A DNA stretch of 64,000 nucleotides from Salisaeta longa DSM 21114 (lineage in GTDB: Bacteria > Bacteroidota > Rhodothermia > Rhodothermales > Salinibacteraceae). Position numbers and translations under genes: made by a program. The stretch covers positions 81,911 to 145,910 of the forward strand of contig NZ_ATTH01000001.1 in assembly GCF_000419585.1 (NCBI RefSeq). Reading direction: 5' to 3'. Of the stretch, positions 45,738 to 54,780 are shown in pieces (the first letter of the stretch is position 1; the number at the start of each line of letters is the position of its first letter). The notes under the pieces were generated by a model. It saw only the letters and a program-made list of their open reading frames with translations, was not told the origin of the DNA and searched no databases.

Positions 45738-46295
45738 ATGGCACATCCCTGGTACGACGTTTCAATAGGGCCCGACGCCCCGGATGTTTTCAACGCTCTC
45801 ATCGAAATTCCGCAGGGCGGCAAGGTGAAGTACGAGCTTGACAAAGCGACCGGCCTGCTGCGCGTAGATCGCATGTTGCATTCATCGGTGGTGTATCCGG
45901 CCAACTATGGCTTTTTGCCGCAAACCTACGCCGACGACGGCGACCCGCTGGATGTGCTGGTGCTCGCACAGGAAGAGGTCGATCCGCTGTCCATTCTCCG
46001 GGCGCGGCCCATCGGCAAAATGAGCATGCTGGATGACGGGCAGGAGGATGCCAAGATCATTGCGATCCACCTGGATGACCCGGCATTCAACGACTACTGG
46101 CACATCAAGGAGCTGCCCGACCACCGCTTGCGCGAACTGAAGCGGTTTTTTCAGGACTACAAAGCGCTGGAAGACAAGACGGTGCGCGTGCAAGACTTCT
46201 TTGGTCCAGACCGCGCGAAGGATGTCATCCGCGAGAGCATTGAGCGTTACGACGCAGAGATTCGTCCCACCCTGGACGAGCGCCGCATTCCGTAG
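45738..46295 (+). CDS. ppa: Inorganic pyrophosphatase (family I)
   Basis: A 185-residue enzyme that splits pyrophosphate to phosphate. [16 protein letters not shown] is the family I signature with the metal-binding Asp residues; [20 protein letters not shown] and [14 protein letters not shown] are the usual preceding stretches. It makes reactions such as sulfate activation and nucleotide-sugar synthesis irreversible. ATG 45738 lies just after the upstream terminator, so it must have its own promoter inside or right behind it. Confidence 0.95.
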   Translation: MAHPWYDVSIGPDAPDVFNALIEIPQGGKVKYELDKATGLLRVDRMLHSSVVYPANYGFLPQTYADDGDPLDVLVLAQEEVDPLSILRARPIGKMSMLDDGQEDAKIIAIHLDDPAFNDYWHIKELPDHRLRELKRFFQDYKALEDKTVRVQDFFGPDRAKDVIRESIERYDAEIRPTLDERRIP

Positions 46296-46364
46296 CGGCT
46301 TACGCAACGGGTGACCCGCTCCCGGCCCGTGCCCCGTACAAAGGCAACACCGAGGAGCGGGCCA

Positions 46365-46391
46365 GCGCGCATGTGCCTGGGCGCGCCTTTC
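46365..46391 (+). terminator. Possible terminator of ppa
   Basis: GCGCGC (46365-46370), ten-base loop, GCGCGC (46381-46386), then CTTTCT. It sits at the border of the convergent copA gene. Short stem and weak T-stretch, hence only a candidate. Confidence 0.4.
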
Positions 46392-48868
46392 TACTGCGCC
46401 AGCGCGGGCTGAAAGCGCCGCAACCGCAGGGCATTGCCCACGACGAAGAGGTCGGAGAAGACCATGGCGAGGGCGGCCAATGCCGGCGAGAGGAGCACGC
46501 CCAGCATCGGGTAGAGCGCGCCCGCCGCTACGGGAATGAGCACGATGTTGTAGGCGAAGGCCCAGAACAGATTCTGCTTGATGTTGCGCAGCGTGGCGCG
46601 CGAGAGCGCCGTGGCGTTGGGCACGCCCCGCAGGTCGCCGGCCATGAGCACGATGTCGCCGCTTTCGATGGCCACATCCGTGCCTGTGCCAATGGCAATG
46701 CCCACGTCGGCCTGCGCGAGCGCCGGGGCGTCGTTGATGCCGTCACCCACGAAGGCCACCGTTTGTCCGTCGCCCTGGAGCGCCTTTACGGCCGCGGCCT
46801 TGTCGGCGGGCAGCACCTCGGCCTGCACGCGGTCGATGCCGAGCTCGCGGGCGATGGCGCGGGCCGTCCGCTCGTCGTCGCCCGTAATCATGGCGACTTC
46901 GACGCCCAGCTTGTGGAGCGCCGCCAGCGCGGCGGGCGTCGTGTCCTTCACCGGATCAGCAACCGCGAGGATCGCCGCCAACTGGCCATCTACCGCCACG
47001 TACAGCGGCGTCTTGGCTGCATCGGCGAGGGCGTCGGCGCGGTCGGTCTGCTCGTCGGAAAGGGCCACATCCAGCCGCTCCATGAAGCGCGCCGCCCCAA
47101 TGGCGATCGTGCGCCCGTCGACGGTGGCCTGCACGCCGTAGCCGGGCGTGGCCGCAAAGTCGGCCGCATCGGGCAGATCCAGGTCGTCTGCTTTGGCGCG
47201 GGCGATGATCGCCTCGCCGATGGGATGCTCGGACGAGCGCTCGACGGCCGCGGCCCAGCGGAGCACGTCGGCGGCTGCGAACCCGTTCTGCACGATGACG
47301 TCCGTCACCTCGGGCTGGCCCTTCGTGAGCGTGCCCGTCTTGTCGAGCGCCACAATGTCGGCGGTGTGCAGGGCCTGCAGCGCCTCGCCCTCGCGGACGT
47401 ACACGCCCAGCTCGGCGGCGCGCCCGGTGCCCACCATCACCGAGATCGGCGTGGCGATGCCCATGGCGCACGGACAGGCGATGATGAGGACCGACACGGT
47501 AGCTACCAGTGCGTACGTCAGCGCGGGCTGCGGGCCGACGAACATCCACACCGCAAACGTGAGCGCGGCAATGCCCAGCACCACCGGCACAAAGATACGC
47601 ACCACGCGGTCCGCGAGCGACTGGATGGGCGGCTTCGAGCCCTGGGCCTCTTCCACCATCTGCACGATCTGCGAGAGCACCGTTGCGCGCCCCACGCGCG
47701 TGGCACGGAAGGTGAAGCTACCGGTCTTGTTGATCGTGCCGCCCACCACCTCGTCGCCCGCGCCTTTCGCGGCCGGGTCGGGCTCGCCCGTCACCATCGA
47801 CTCGTCGACATACGACGAGCCGTCGATCACTTCGCCGTCGACGGGCACTTTCTCGCCAGGGCGCACGCGGAGGACGTCGCCGGGCTGCACATCGCGCACG
47901 TCGATTTCTTCTTCGGCGCCGTCGCGCACCACGCGGGCCGTTTTGGCCTGCAGGTCGAGCAGGCTGCGGATGGCGTGGGTGGCCTGTCCCTTGGCACGCG
48001 CCTCCATGTAATTTCCGGCCAGGATAAGCGCGACGATGGTGGCTGCCGCCTCGTAGTACACGTGCACCGTGCCCGCGGGGAGGACGCCGGGCAGAAACGT
48101 GGCGACGACCGAGTAGCCGTATGCCGCCGAGGTGCCCAGCATAACGAGCGTGTTCATGTCGGGCGCGCCGTTTTTGAGCGCGGGCCAGCCGTGCTTGTAG
48201 AAGTACCAGCCCGGGCCAAACTGCACCACCGTGGTGAGCGCAAACAGCACGTAGTAGAGGTTTTGCGTGCCCAGCGTGCCTTGCAGCCACGCGTGGGCAC
48301 CGGGGATGAGCATCGCGCCCATCTCCAGCAGAAAAACGGGCACGGCAAAGGCGAGCGCCCAGACGAATCGGCGCTTCATGTTCGACTGCTCGGCGGCGCG
48401 GGCCTCTTGCTCGGCATCGGAGCGGTCGGCGTCTGCGTCGGTCTCCAGGATCCCGTAGCCGGCCTGCTCGACGGCCGTGCGAAAGTCCGCGCGCTCCACG
48501 AGGCCGGGCACGTAGCGGACGGTAGCGCGCTCCGTGGCGAAGTTTAGGTTGACCGACACCACGCCGTCCAGCCGCTCCAGCGCAGCTTCCACCGTGTTGG
48601 CGCACGAGGCGCAGTCCATGCCGCGGATGGGGAGCACGGTCGTTTCCGTGAGCACCTCGTAGCCGGCTTGCTCCACGGTGTCGATGAGTCGGCGCGTGGG
48701 GACGGCGCCATTCTCGAACGTGATGCGGGCACGCTCGGTGGCGAGGTTTACGTTCACATCGTCCACGCCCTCCACCGTGCGGAGCGCGTCGTCCACGCGG
48801 CCCACGCACGAGGCGCAGTGCATGCCCTGTACCGGAATGGTTTGCTGGTTTTTCTTGGACGTCGCCAT
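46391..48868 (-). CDS. copA: Copper-type P1B ATPase
   Basis: An 825-residue heavy-metal pump. Two N-terminal metal-binding domains each carry G-M-x-C-A-S-C (near residues 14 and 83). The membrane CPC motif ACPCAMG is near 465, the phosphorylation site DKTGTLTKG near 508, and [10 protein letters not shown] in the hinge. YN in [11 protein letters not shown] (seventh helix) fits copper/silver pumps; in the eighth helix the usual M-x-x-S-S reads M-V-F-S-D, an odd substitution. It would export Cu(I)/Ag(I). It is the last gene of a minus-strand operon with the thioredoxin-like and MerR-type genes. Stop at 46391. Confidence 0.92.
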   Translation of the reverse strand: MATSKKNQQTIPVQGMHCASCVGRVDDALRTVEGVDDVNVNLATERARITFENGAVPTRRLIDTVEQAGYEVLTETTVLPIRGMDCASCANTVEAALERLDGVVSVNLNFATERATVRYVPGLVERADFRTAVEQAGYGILETDADADRSDAEQEARAAEQSNMKRRFVWALAFAVPVFLLEMGAMLIPGAHAWLQGTLGTQNLYYVLFALTTVVQFGPGWYFYKHGWPALKNGAPDMNTLVMLGTSAAYGYSVVATFLPGVLPAGTVHVYYEAAATIVALILAGNYMEARAKGQATHAIRSLLDLQAKTARVVRDGAEEEIDVRDVQPGDVLRVRPGEKVPVDGEVIDGSSYVDESMVTGEPDPAAKGAGDEVVGGTINKTGSFTFRATRVGRATVLSQIVQMVEEAQGSKPPIQSLADRVVRIFVPVVLGIAALTFAVWMFVGPQPALTYALVATVSVLIIACPCAMGIATPISVMVGTGRAAELGVYVREGEALQALHTADIVALDKTGTLTKGQPEVTDVIVQNGFAAADVLRWAAAVERSSEHPIGEAIIARAKADDLDLPDAADFAATPGYGVQATVDGRTIAIGAARFMERLDVALSDEQTDRADALADAAKTPLYVAVDGQLAAILAVADPVKDTTPAALAALHKLGVEVAMITGDDERTARAIARELGIDRVQAEVLPADKAAAVKALQGDGQTVAFVGDGINDAPALAQADVGIAIGTGTDVAIESGDIVLMAGDLRGVPNATALSRATLRNIKQNLFWAFAYNIVLIPVAAGALYPMLGVLLSPALAALAMVFSDLFVVGNALRLRRFQPALAQ

Positions 48869-48873
48869 AGGGG

Positions 48874-49293
48874 TTATGCGTCAGATGAAGGCGTTTCGAG
48901 GGCGTGCAAAATGGGACAGTCGTCGGTGGAGCCGTGGCCCTTGCACGCGGTGATGAGGTGGTCGAGCGTTTCGGCAATGCGCTGCAAGTCGCGGATTTTG
49001 GCCTGCACCTCGTGGCGCTTCGCCTCGGCCGCGGCGCGCACATCGGCCCGATCGGCGGTGGGCGTCGCGCGGAGGGCCAGCAGCTCCTGGATCTCTTCGA
49101 GGGTGAAGCCCAGCTCCTGCGCCCGCTTGATAAACCGAATGCGGGTGACGTACGAGGCGTCGTACTGCCGAAAGCCGCCGGCCGAACGCGGGGGTTCGGG
49201 AAGGAGCCCCCGGCGCTCGTAGTAGCGCACCGTCTGTACATTGACATCGGCCTGTGCGGCCACGTCGCCGGTGGTGAGGGGGTCGGTAGGCAT
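48874..49293 (-). CDS. MerR-family metal-responsive regulator
   Basis: A protein of 139 residues from ATG 49293 ([20 protein letters not shown]). The winged helix shows [19 protein letters not shown] and [20 protein letters not shown]; a long dimer helix follows and the C-terminal loop has [13 protein letters not shown], two Cys with eight residues between. MerR (mercury) has the same spacing but also a Cys near position 82, which is absent here, so copper/silver or another soft metal is more likely. It should bind the dyad at 49634-49647 and activate the operon ending in copA, 5 bp downstream. Confidence 0.88.
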   Translation of the reverse strand: MPTDPLTTGDVAAQADVNVQTVRYYERRGLLPEPPRSAGGFRQYDASYVTRIRFIKRAQELGFTLEEIQELLALRATPTADRADVRAAAEAKRHEVQAKIRDLQRIAETLDHLITACKGHGSTDDCPILHALETPSSDA

Positions 49294-49304
49294 GTGTTGG
49301 GGGG

Positions 49305-49574
49305 TTAGGAGAGCGGCTGTCCGATGCCTGCTGCGCGGAGGGCGTCGTCGTTGAGGCCGCGCCCTGTGCAGCACGATACAAGCGCGCCGTTAACAGCAAC
49401 CGCGGGGATGGAGCGCACCCCCAGATCGGCGGCACGTTGGGTGACCGCATCGTCGTGTACGTCGTGCATGCGGATCGTGCAATCGTCGCAGGCCAGGGCG
49501 CGCACGCGGGCCTCGGCTGCTTCATACAGCGGGCATTCGGCGCTAAAGAGCGTAATGGTTCGTGGTGTCGTCAT
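49305..49574 (-). CDS. Thioredoxin/glutaredoxin-like small protein in metal operon
   Basis: A protein of 89 residues from ATG 49574 (MTTPRTITLFSAECPLYEAA). The beta-alpha-beta opening, then LGVRSIPAVAVNGALVS with the cis-Pro region, fits the thioredoxin fold. The usual C-x-x-C is missing: the first site reads CPLY, with one Cys, while CDDC lies later (near residue 30-33) and CCTG near the C-terminus. Relatives occur beside mercury and copper genes; a metal-handling or thiol-exchange role is inferred. It is the first gene after the dyad, 11 bp ahead of the regulator gene. Confidence 0.7.
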   Translation of the reverse strand: MTTPRTITLFSAECPLYEAAEARVRALACDDCTIRMHDVHDDAVTQRAADLGVRSIPAVAVNGALVSCCTGRGLNDDALRAAGIGQPLS

Positions 49575-49633
49575 CGGCCTGGAGGGACCGTTCAAAATGA
49601 ATGCAACCCCTCATACGGTCTATAGTCTGGTAT

Positions 49634-49647
49634 AGAGTTTCAACTCT
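49634..49647 (-). promoter_or_regulatory. Palindrome, candidate MerR-type operator
   Basis: AGAGTT-TC-AACTCT is a perfect 6+2+6 inverted repeat about 60 bp upstream of the first gene of the metal operon. MerR-type activators bind such dyads inside an unusually long promoter spacer. TATAGA-like sequence lies between the dyad and the gene (minus strand, TATACCAGACTATAGAC), but -35 placement is not certain. Confidence 0.55.
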
Positions 49648-49717
49648 GTTATTCTATTCACTGCTTGTTCACTTCGATAGGGGTGCTTGTAGGGCGCGCG
49701 CCGTACCGATCGCGTTA

Positions 49718-49876
49718 GGCTGTGTTTGAAAAATCAACGTGAGCGCGAGCCCGAGGGGGAAGCCGAAGCTGCAAGGCGTTCGAAGCAGCGGTAGCGGGCC
49801 TACAGCGATGCAGAACAACGCAGCAGCAGCGGCTGTCCAACCGGGCGCAGTCCGCGAGGTGTTTTTAAACACAGCC
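49718..49876. mobile_element. MITE-like element, copy 2
   Basis: 159 bp, starting GGCTGTGTTTGAAAA and ending TTTTTAAACACAGCC, a terminal inverted repeat of about 15 bp with two mismatches. TA flanks both ends (49716-49717 and 49877-49878). It matches copy 1 at 34935-35089 along its length and in the same orientation, with identical blocks such as GTAGCGGGCCTACAGCG. No protein is encoded. The better-kept ends suggest it is the younger copy. Confidence 0.8.
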
Positions 49877-50724
49877 TAGGCAGGCTTCTGCGCCGTGAAC
49901 AGGCCATAGCGAAAGACGCCGAGGTGAAAAGCCAACCAGAGCCGCAGGGGCGTCAGGGCAAACGATCGGTTCGACCGAGTTGGGTCGAGCAGGTAGCGCC
50001 GCACGGCGGGGTCGGTCCACAGCGCCCGGCCCACACGGAACAGCACGATGCGCCACGTACGGCGCACGTGCAGGCTCAGATCGTCCAGCGTGACCGACGT
50101 AAAGCCTGCGGCCTGCAGTTCATCGTGGAGGTCTGATGCCGTGGGCAAGCCCGCCAGTTGCCCTTCGCGGCAGATGGGGGCCAGCAGCCACCGCTCTGCC
50201 CATGCAGGCGCCTCGTCGGCCGCCATCCAGGCACAGACCACGAGCCGTCCGCCCGGCCGCACCACCCGCGCCGCTTCGCGCAGGGCCCGCGCCGGATCCG
50301 CCATGTGGGTGAGGCTTTCGATCATCAGCACCGCGTCGAACGACGCCCCCGGCAGGTCGTTGGCCAGCCAGTCCTGCAGTCGGTACGTGGGTTGCGGCTC
50401 CGGTTGCAAGCACGCCCGGGCATAGCGATGCTGTGCTGGAGAGATGGTGAGCGCCGTCACCCGTGCGCCATACGCCTCGGCCAGGTGGCGCGCCGTGGCG
50501 CCATATCCGCAGCCCACATCGCAGACGCGATCGTCCGGTTCGAGGCCCGCCTGGGTAGCGACCCGATCCACGAGCTGCTGTACGGCCTGCTCGGGCGACT
50601 CGTCGCCCGTCACCCACAGGCCGTGATGCACGTGATCGCCCCAGAGCCCGCGATAAAAACGATCCAGTTCATCATAATGCCGGGCCACCGTACCCGTGGC
50701 CACGGGGCGATCGGGGCGAATCAT
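49876..50724 (-). CDS. SAM-dependent methyltransferase (tocopherol/small-molecule type)
   Basis: A protein of 282 residues from ATG 50724 (MIRPDRPVATGTVARHYDEL). VCDVGCGYGATARHLAEAYG is the SAM-binding motif I; ALTISPAQHRYARA is the following Asp/Thr-Ile-Ser motif seen in tocopherol and sterol C-methyltransferases, and FDAVLMIESLTHMADP motif II. LWGDHVHHGLW near the start is also typical of this group. Substrate is unknown, perhaps a quinone or lipid ring. Its TAG stop (49878-49876) is made by TA plus the end base of the adjacent MITE-like element. Confidence 0.8.
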   Translation of the reverse strand: MIRPDRPVATGTVARHYDELDRFYRGLWGDHVHHGLWVTGDESPEQAVQQLVDRVATQAGLEPDDRVCDVGCGYGATARHLAEAYGARVTALTISPAQHRYARACLQPEPQPTYRLQDWLANDLPGASFDAVLMIESLTHMADPARALREAARVVRPGGRLVVCAWMAADEAPAWAERWLLAPICREGQLAGLPTASDLHDELQAAGFTSVTLDDLSLHVRRTWRIVLFRVGRALWTDPAVRRYLLDPTRSNRSFALTPLRLWLAFHLGVFRYGLFTAQKPA

Positions 50725-50729
50725 AGGCG

Positions 50730-51407
50730 TTAGGCCGTTTGCGGCGCGGCGTTGCCGGGCGTGTGTTTCGGATTCATCATGCCTTCCTTCACGCCCCACT
50801 TGATGAGCAGCACGTTCACCGGGTAGGCGGCGAAGAGCCCCAGCGAGAGCGAGAAGATGAGCGCGCCCCAGAACAGCGTCTGTCCCATGTGCGCCGATCC
50901 GGCCAGGAGCAGGTCGGCTCCGATGGCTACAACCTCCATCACCGTGATGCTTGGCGTCTCCGAGTACAGCGCATCGTTAAAGGCATCGCTGAAGGTCTCG
51001 CCCTCCTGCATGAGGGGGCCCATCGTAAGCCCAAAGCCAAACACATAGGCCAGGGAAAACGACGCGAGTGCCACCCACAGGTTGCCCAGCGACAGCAGGC
51101 CCACCGTGAGGATGACGCCCAGCACCTCGCCCATGCCGCAGCCCGAGTAGCAGTGGGCGACCGACCGGAAGCCGCGCCGCCAGATGGAATCATGGGCGAT
51201 CTCTTTTCGTCCGGCATAAAAGTAGATGCCCAGACCGATCGGCCCGGAGTACAGCACCGTGAGTGCCCACACGAACTTCATCATTGGGCTGAGGTGGGCG
51301 TTCTTTTGGTGGAGGTCGACAGCCAGCACAAGCAGCGAGAGGCCAACCAGCCCGCCCCAGACGCCGAAGACCACGTTGCTCGAAAGGAATGCCGTGAGTT
51401 CGCTCAT
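50730..51407 (-). CDS. DUF4396 membrane protein
   Basis: A 225-residue protein with about six hydrophobic segments. AHCYSGCGMGEVLGVILTVG in the middle is the family mark (H-C-x-S-G-C-x-x-G-E), with a His and two Cys that could bind metal. Function is unknown. It lies 5 bp before the methyltransferase gene on the same strand and near the copper operon, although the MITE-like element separates them. MSELTAFLSSNVVFGVWGGL opens it directly with a helix, supporting the start at 51407. Confidence 0.82.
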   Translation of the reverse strand: MSELTAFLSSNVVFGVWGGLVGLSLLVLAVDLHQKNAHLSPMMKFVWALTVLYSGPIGLGIYFYAGRKEIAHDSIWRRGFRSVAHCYSGCGMGEVLGVILTVGLLSLGNLWVALASFSLAYVFGFGLTMGPLMQEGETFSDAFNDALYSETPSITVMEVVAIGADLLLAGSAHMGQTLFWGALIFSLSLGLFAAYPVNVLLIKWGVKEGMMNPKHTPGNAAPQTA

Positions 51408-51547
51408 GGCTTAGCCGCATCAGCTACGCAAAAGACAATTCGCCGGATGAACGATCGGCCGTGGCGGGTCGGTCCACCGCGCGGCGCCCGCTCATGGTAT
51501 TGTTACGAACAGGCGCAGCGCGTTGGGCGGCCCGCCATCGTGGGGCG

Positions 51548-52246
51548 TTAGGCTACGTTAAGCACCTTGTGCGTTTGTGTGCTGACGCGCCACGCGGGGT
51601 GCGCGAGGGCAAGCGCCACGGCCTGCTCTTGTGCGTCCTGCAACCGCGGCCCGTCCTCGGGCTGAAGCCACAACAGCGGACGCGCCTCGTCGGCCACCGG
51701 ATGCACGCGCGCCCGCTCGGCAAACGCGGCGTAATCGGCGGGCACGTAATCGGGCACGACGAGCTTGAGCTCATCGAAGTGCTCCAACGACAGTTGCCCT
51801 TCCGGAAGCTTGGGGCTGCACGTGATCCAATCGGGCCACGCGCCCTCCTCCAGCGCGTCGGCGAGCGCCACCGTGCCATTGGTTTCCATTGCCACCGTGA
51901 AGCCCGCGTCCTGCAGCGCAGCAATGAGGGCGCCATCGGCCTGAAGAAGCGGTTCGCCGCCGGTAAGCACGCAAAAGTCGAGGGCCGGCGCAAGGGTGCG
52001 CATCGCCTGCACAACCGCTGCTGGCGTTTCGTAGGTGGTGCTGTCCTGTTTGGTGAAGTTGGTGTCGCACCACAGCGGGCAATCGGCGCCCGTCCGTGCC
52101 GCATCGTCGGCCCGCGTATCCTCGTAGCCGCTCCATAGGTTGCACCCCACGAGGCGCACAAAAAGAGCGGGCCGTCCCGCCCAGAATCCTTCGCCTTGCA
52201 CGGTGCGAAACATTGATTTGATACGGTACGACACGGCAGCGCTCAT
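51548..52246 (-). CDS. queE: 7-carboxy-7-deazaguanine synthase, unusual Cys spacing
   Basis: A protein of 232 residues from ATG 52246. FRTVQGEGFWAGRPALFVRL opens as in QueE, LTGGEPLLQ is the radical-SAM GGEP motif, and METNGTVALADAL the ribose-binding stretch. The cluster-binding cysteines read G-C-N-L-W-S-G, then twenty residues after the first Cys comes C-P-L-W-C: C-x20-C-x3-C instead of the usual C-x3-C-x2-C, or C-x14-C-x2-C in one QueE type. The step makes the deazaguanine core of queuosine and related bases. Other que genes are not in the window. Confidence 0.88.
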   Translation of the reverse strand: MSAAVSYRIKSMFRTVQGEGFWAGRPALFVRLVGCNLWSGYEDTRADDAARTGADCPLWCDTNFTKQDSTTYETPAAVVQAMRTLAPALDFCVLTGGEPLLQADGALIAALQDAGFTVAMETNGTVALADALEEGAWPDWITCSPKLPEGQLSLEHFDELKLVVPDYVPADYAAFAERARVHPVADEARPLLWLQPEDGPRLQDAQEQAVALALAHPAWRVSTQTHKVLNVA

Positions 52247-52386
52247 CCGGTGAAACAAGACAGACGCGTCGTAAAACGGCAGACACCGCCGCATAGGTCC
52301 ATGGGCCTGCGTAGCAAAAACCTTTCCCCGCACGGCGGGTTTAGCGACCTAGCGTTCGTTAAGTGCTCATCAACGGCCGTTTGCCC

Positions 52387-52707
52387 ATGCGTTCCCTTAC
52401 CCTAGTGGTGCTTGGCATTGTGCTCGGCATCCTGATCTGGTCGAACCCCACCATGCAGGCGTTCCAGCAGTCGTTTGGGGAGCGCATCACGCAGCAGATT
52501 CAAGGCACCCAAGACGATGGCTGGCTGGAGCGTCAGGCGGCAAGGCTCGGCGGCGCGCTCGCGGCCGAGAACATCGACCGGTTTACCACGCGGCGGTCGT
52601 ACCTGATCGCCAGCACCTACACGGTTGATCTGGACGGCGACAAGACGCCGGAGCTGCGCGCGCTGGGCATCTTCGGACGATTCTTTACGCTCGATGAGCA
52701 GTCGTGA
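52387..52707 (+). CDS. Small membrane-anchored protein, DUF4359-like
   Basis: A protein of 106 residues from ATG 52387 ([20 protein letters not shown]). One N-terminal helix is followed by [15 protein letters not shown] and, near the end, [16 protein letters not shown] and [15 protein letters not shown]. This is the pattern of DUF4359 (helix, NPxxxxF, then a short beta part ending GIFGxF), recognised by eye. Function unknown. It stands 31 bp before glyA on the same strand. Confidence 0.6.
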   Translation: MRSLTLVVLGIVLGILIWSNPTMQAFQQSFGERITQQIQGTQDDGWLERQAARLGGALAAENIDRFTTRRSYLIASTYTVDLDGDKTPELRALGIFGRFFTLDEQS

Positions 52708-52738
52708 CGCCCGTTTTCCTGACAGAGTCTTTCCACTT

Positions 52739-54037
52739 ATGAACGAGTTGCAGCTTCAAGATCCGGACGTGTACGCCGCTATCGCCGATGAGGTGGAGCG
52801 GCAAAACGACGGGATCGAACTGATCGCCTCAGAGAATTTCGCCTCACGCGCCGTCATCGCGGCTATGGGCACCCCACTCACCAACAAGTATGCCGAGGGC
52901 CTGCCGGGCAAGCGCTACTACGGCGGGTGCACGCATGTGGACGTGGTAGAGGAGTTGGCGCGCGACCGGGCGAAAGAATTGTTTGGAGCGGATTGGGTGA
53001 ACGTTCAGCCGCACTCCGGCGCACAAGCCAACGCCGCGGTGTACCTAAAGGCCCTCCATCCGGGCGACACGCTGCTGGGACTGGACCTAGCCCACGGCGG
53101 CCATCTTACGCACGGCAGCCCGGTCAATTTTTCGGGCATCCTCTACAACGCCGAATTTTACGGGGTGGAGGAAGATACCGGGCGCATCGACATGAACAAG
53201 GTGCGTGACAAGGCGCGCGCCGTGCAGCCCAAGATGCTATCGATTGGCGCAAGCGCCTACCCGCGCGACTTCGATTACGAAGCGTTCCGCTCGATTGCCG
53301 ACGAGGTGGGGGCGGTGCTGTGGATGGACATGGCCCACACGGCCGGCCTCATTGCCGCCGGGGTGCTGAACGATCCGTTGCCGCAGGCACACATCGTAAC
53401 CACGACCACGCACAAGACCTTGCGCGGGCCGCGGGGTGGAATGATCCTGGTGGGCAACGACATCGAGAATCCGTTTGGCATCACCGCTCGCAAGAGCGGC
53501 CGGACCAAGCAGTTGGGCGAAGTGCTGGATTCGGGCGTCTTCCCCGGCACGCAGGGCGGTCCGCTCATGCACGTGATTGCAGCCAAGGCGGTGGCCTTTA
53601 AAGAGGCCCTGCAACCCGACTTCCGCACCTATGCCCAAAAGGTTGTTGCGAATGCCCAGGCCATGGCCGACGCCCTTGTGGCGCGCGGCTACGATTTGGT
53701 ATCGGGGGGCACGGACAACCACCTGGTGCTGATTGACCTGCGCAACAAGGATCTTACCGGCAAGGCGGCTGAGGCGGCGCTTGAGGCGGCCGGCATTACG
53801 GCAAACAAGAACATGGTGCCGTACGACGACAAGAGTCCGTTTGTGACGAGTGGCCTGCGGTTGGGGACGCCCGCGATGACCACCCGGGGCTTCGACGAAG
53901 CGGCGTTCCGGCAGGTGGTGGATCTGATCGACCAGGTGCTGGCCGACCCCTCGAACGAGGACGTGCAGCAGCGCGTGCGAGGCGAGGTGCGCGAGCTGTG
54001 CAAGCGCTTCCCGCTTTACGATTTTGTCGTGGCCTAA
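52739..54037 (+). CDS. glyA: Serine hydroxymethyltransferase
   Basis: A 432-residue PLP enzyme that interconverts serine and glycine and loads tetrahydrofolate with a one-carbon unit. [18 protein letters not shown] and [17 protein letters not shown] are N-terminal signatures; [18 protein letters not shown] holds the PLP Lys. [18 protein letters not shown] is the C-terminal motif. ATG 52739 is chosen because the earlier part of the frame overlaps the preceding gene. It likely shares an operon with the small gene upstream. Confidence 0.96.
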   Translation: MNELQLQDPDVYAAIADEVERQNDGIELIASENFASRAVIAAMGTPLTNKYAEGLPGKRYYGGCTHVDVVEELARDRAKELFGADWVNVQPHSGAQANAAVYLKALHPGDTLLGLDLAHGGHLTHGSPVNFSGILYNAEFYGVEEDTGRIDMNKVRDKARAVQPKMLSIGASAYPRDFDYEAFRSIADEVGAVLWMDMAHTAGLIAAGVLNDPLPQAHIVTTTTHKTLRGPRGGMILVGNDIENPFGITARKSGRTKQLGEVLDSGVFPGTQGGPLMHVIAAKAVAFKEALQPDFRTYAQKVVANAQAMADALVARGYDLVSGGTDNHLVLIDLRNKDLTGKAAEAALEAAGITANKNMVPYDDKSPFVTSGLRLGTPAMTTRGFDEAAFRQVVDLIDQVLADPSNEDVQQRVRGEVRELCKRFPLYDFVVA

Positions 54038-54134
54038 CCCGGAACGCACGCCGCTTCTCGGCGGTTGACGCCTCACTGTGCACCGGCGCCCCTGTGCCTG
54101 CGTCCCGCCTATCATCCTTCACCCCGAAGCCCTC

Positions 54135-54743
54135 ATGCCGTCGATGGATCGCAGCTCACTTAGTGCGTCGGCGTACGCAGATCTTGTCGATCTGGGGCGT
54201 CGGCTCTACGACCGGGCGCTCATCCGTCGCGAGGACGAACTCATTACCGATCCGCGAGGGCAGCCCATTGGCTGGTTGCTGGATACGCGCGTGCCCATGC
54301 TCGACGGCGCGCTCTTTAGCGAGGTGGGCCACGTGCTGGCCGAGCGCCTGCGCGAGCGTGAGGTGCATCAGGTAGTGGGCTACGGGTTCGGGGCGCATCC
54401 GCTGGTGTGTGCCGTGCTCTCGGTGCCATCCGCGCCGCCGTTTAAGGGCGGTTTGATTCGTGACGAGCGGAAGTCGCACGGCCGCCGCCGGCTGGTGGAA
54501 GGCCCCATCTCGCCCGACGAGCCCGTCGTGCTGCTCGATGACATTATCAACAGCGGGCGCAGCGCCGCCAAGGCCCTCAGCAAGCTCCGGCACGCCGGCT
54601 TTACCGTACGTGGCATGCTCACGCTGTTCAACTTTACGTGGAGCGACGGGCAGCAGCGCATTGAACAAGAAGGGCTGTGGGTGGATGCGCTGCTCGACCT
54701 GAACCTGCGCGACAGCGGGTCGAGCAGTTCCGACTCGGCGTAG
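54135..54743 (+). CDS. pyrE: Orotate phosphoribosyltransferase-like protein
   Basis: A protein of 202 residues from ATG 54135. VVLLDDIINSGRSAAKALSK is the PRPP-binding loop (near 137-155), and GPISPDEPVV leads into it; YGFGAHPLVCAVLSV and GGLIRDERKSHGRRRLVEG are the flexible-loop region with Lys/His as in orotate phosphoribosyltransferase. It would join orotate and PRPP in pyrimidine synthesis. NSG in place of the usual TTG or TSG makes the loop slightly unusual, so another base could be the substrate. Confidence 0.78.
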   Translation: MPSMDRSSLSASAYADLVDLGRRLYDRALIRREDELITDPRGQPIGWLLDTRVPMLDGALFSEVGHVLAERLREREVHQVVGYGFGAHPLVCAVLSVPSAPPFKGGLIRDERKSHGRRRLVEGPISPDEPVVLLDDIINSGRSAAKALSKLRHAGFTVRGMLTLFNFTWSDGQQRIEQEGLWVDALLDLNLRDSGSSSSDSA

Positions 54744-54780
54744 CTGTTGCTTGTGCTGTAGTTTTCGCAGATCATGCGTG

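Noticed and set aside
46373..48547. Plus-strand open frame of 724 codons
   Set aside because: Antisense to copA; composition (Arg/His/Gly) typical of shadow frames.
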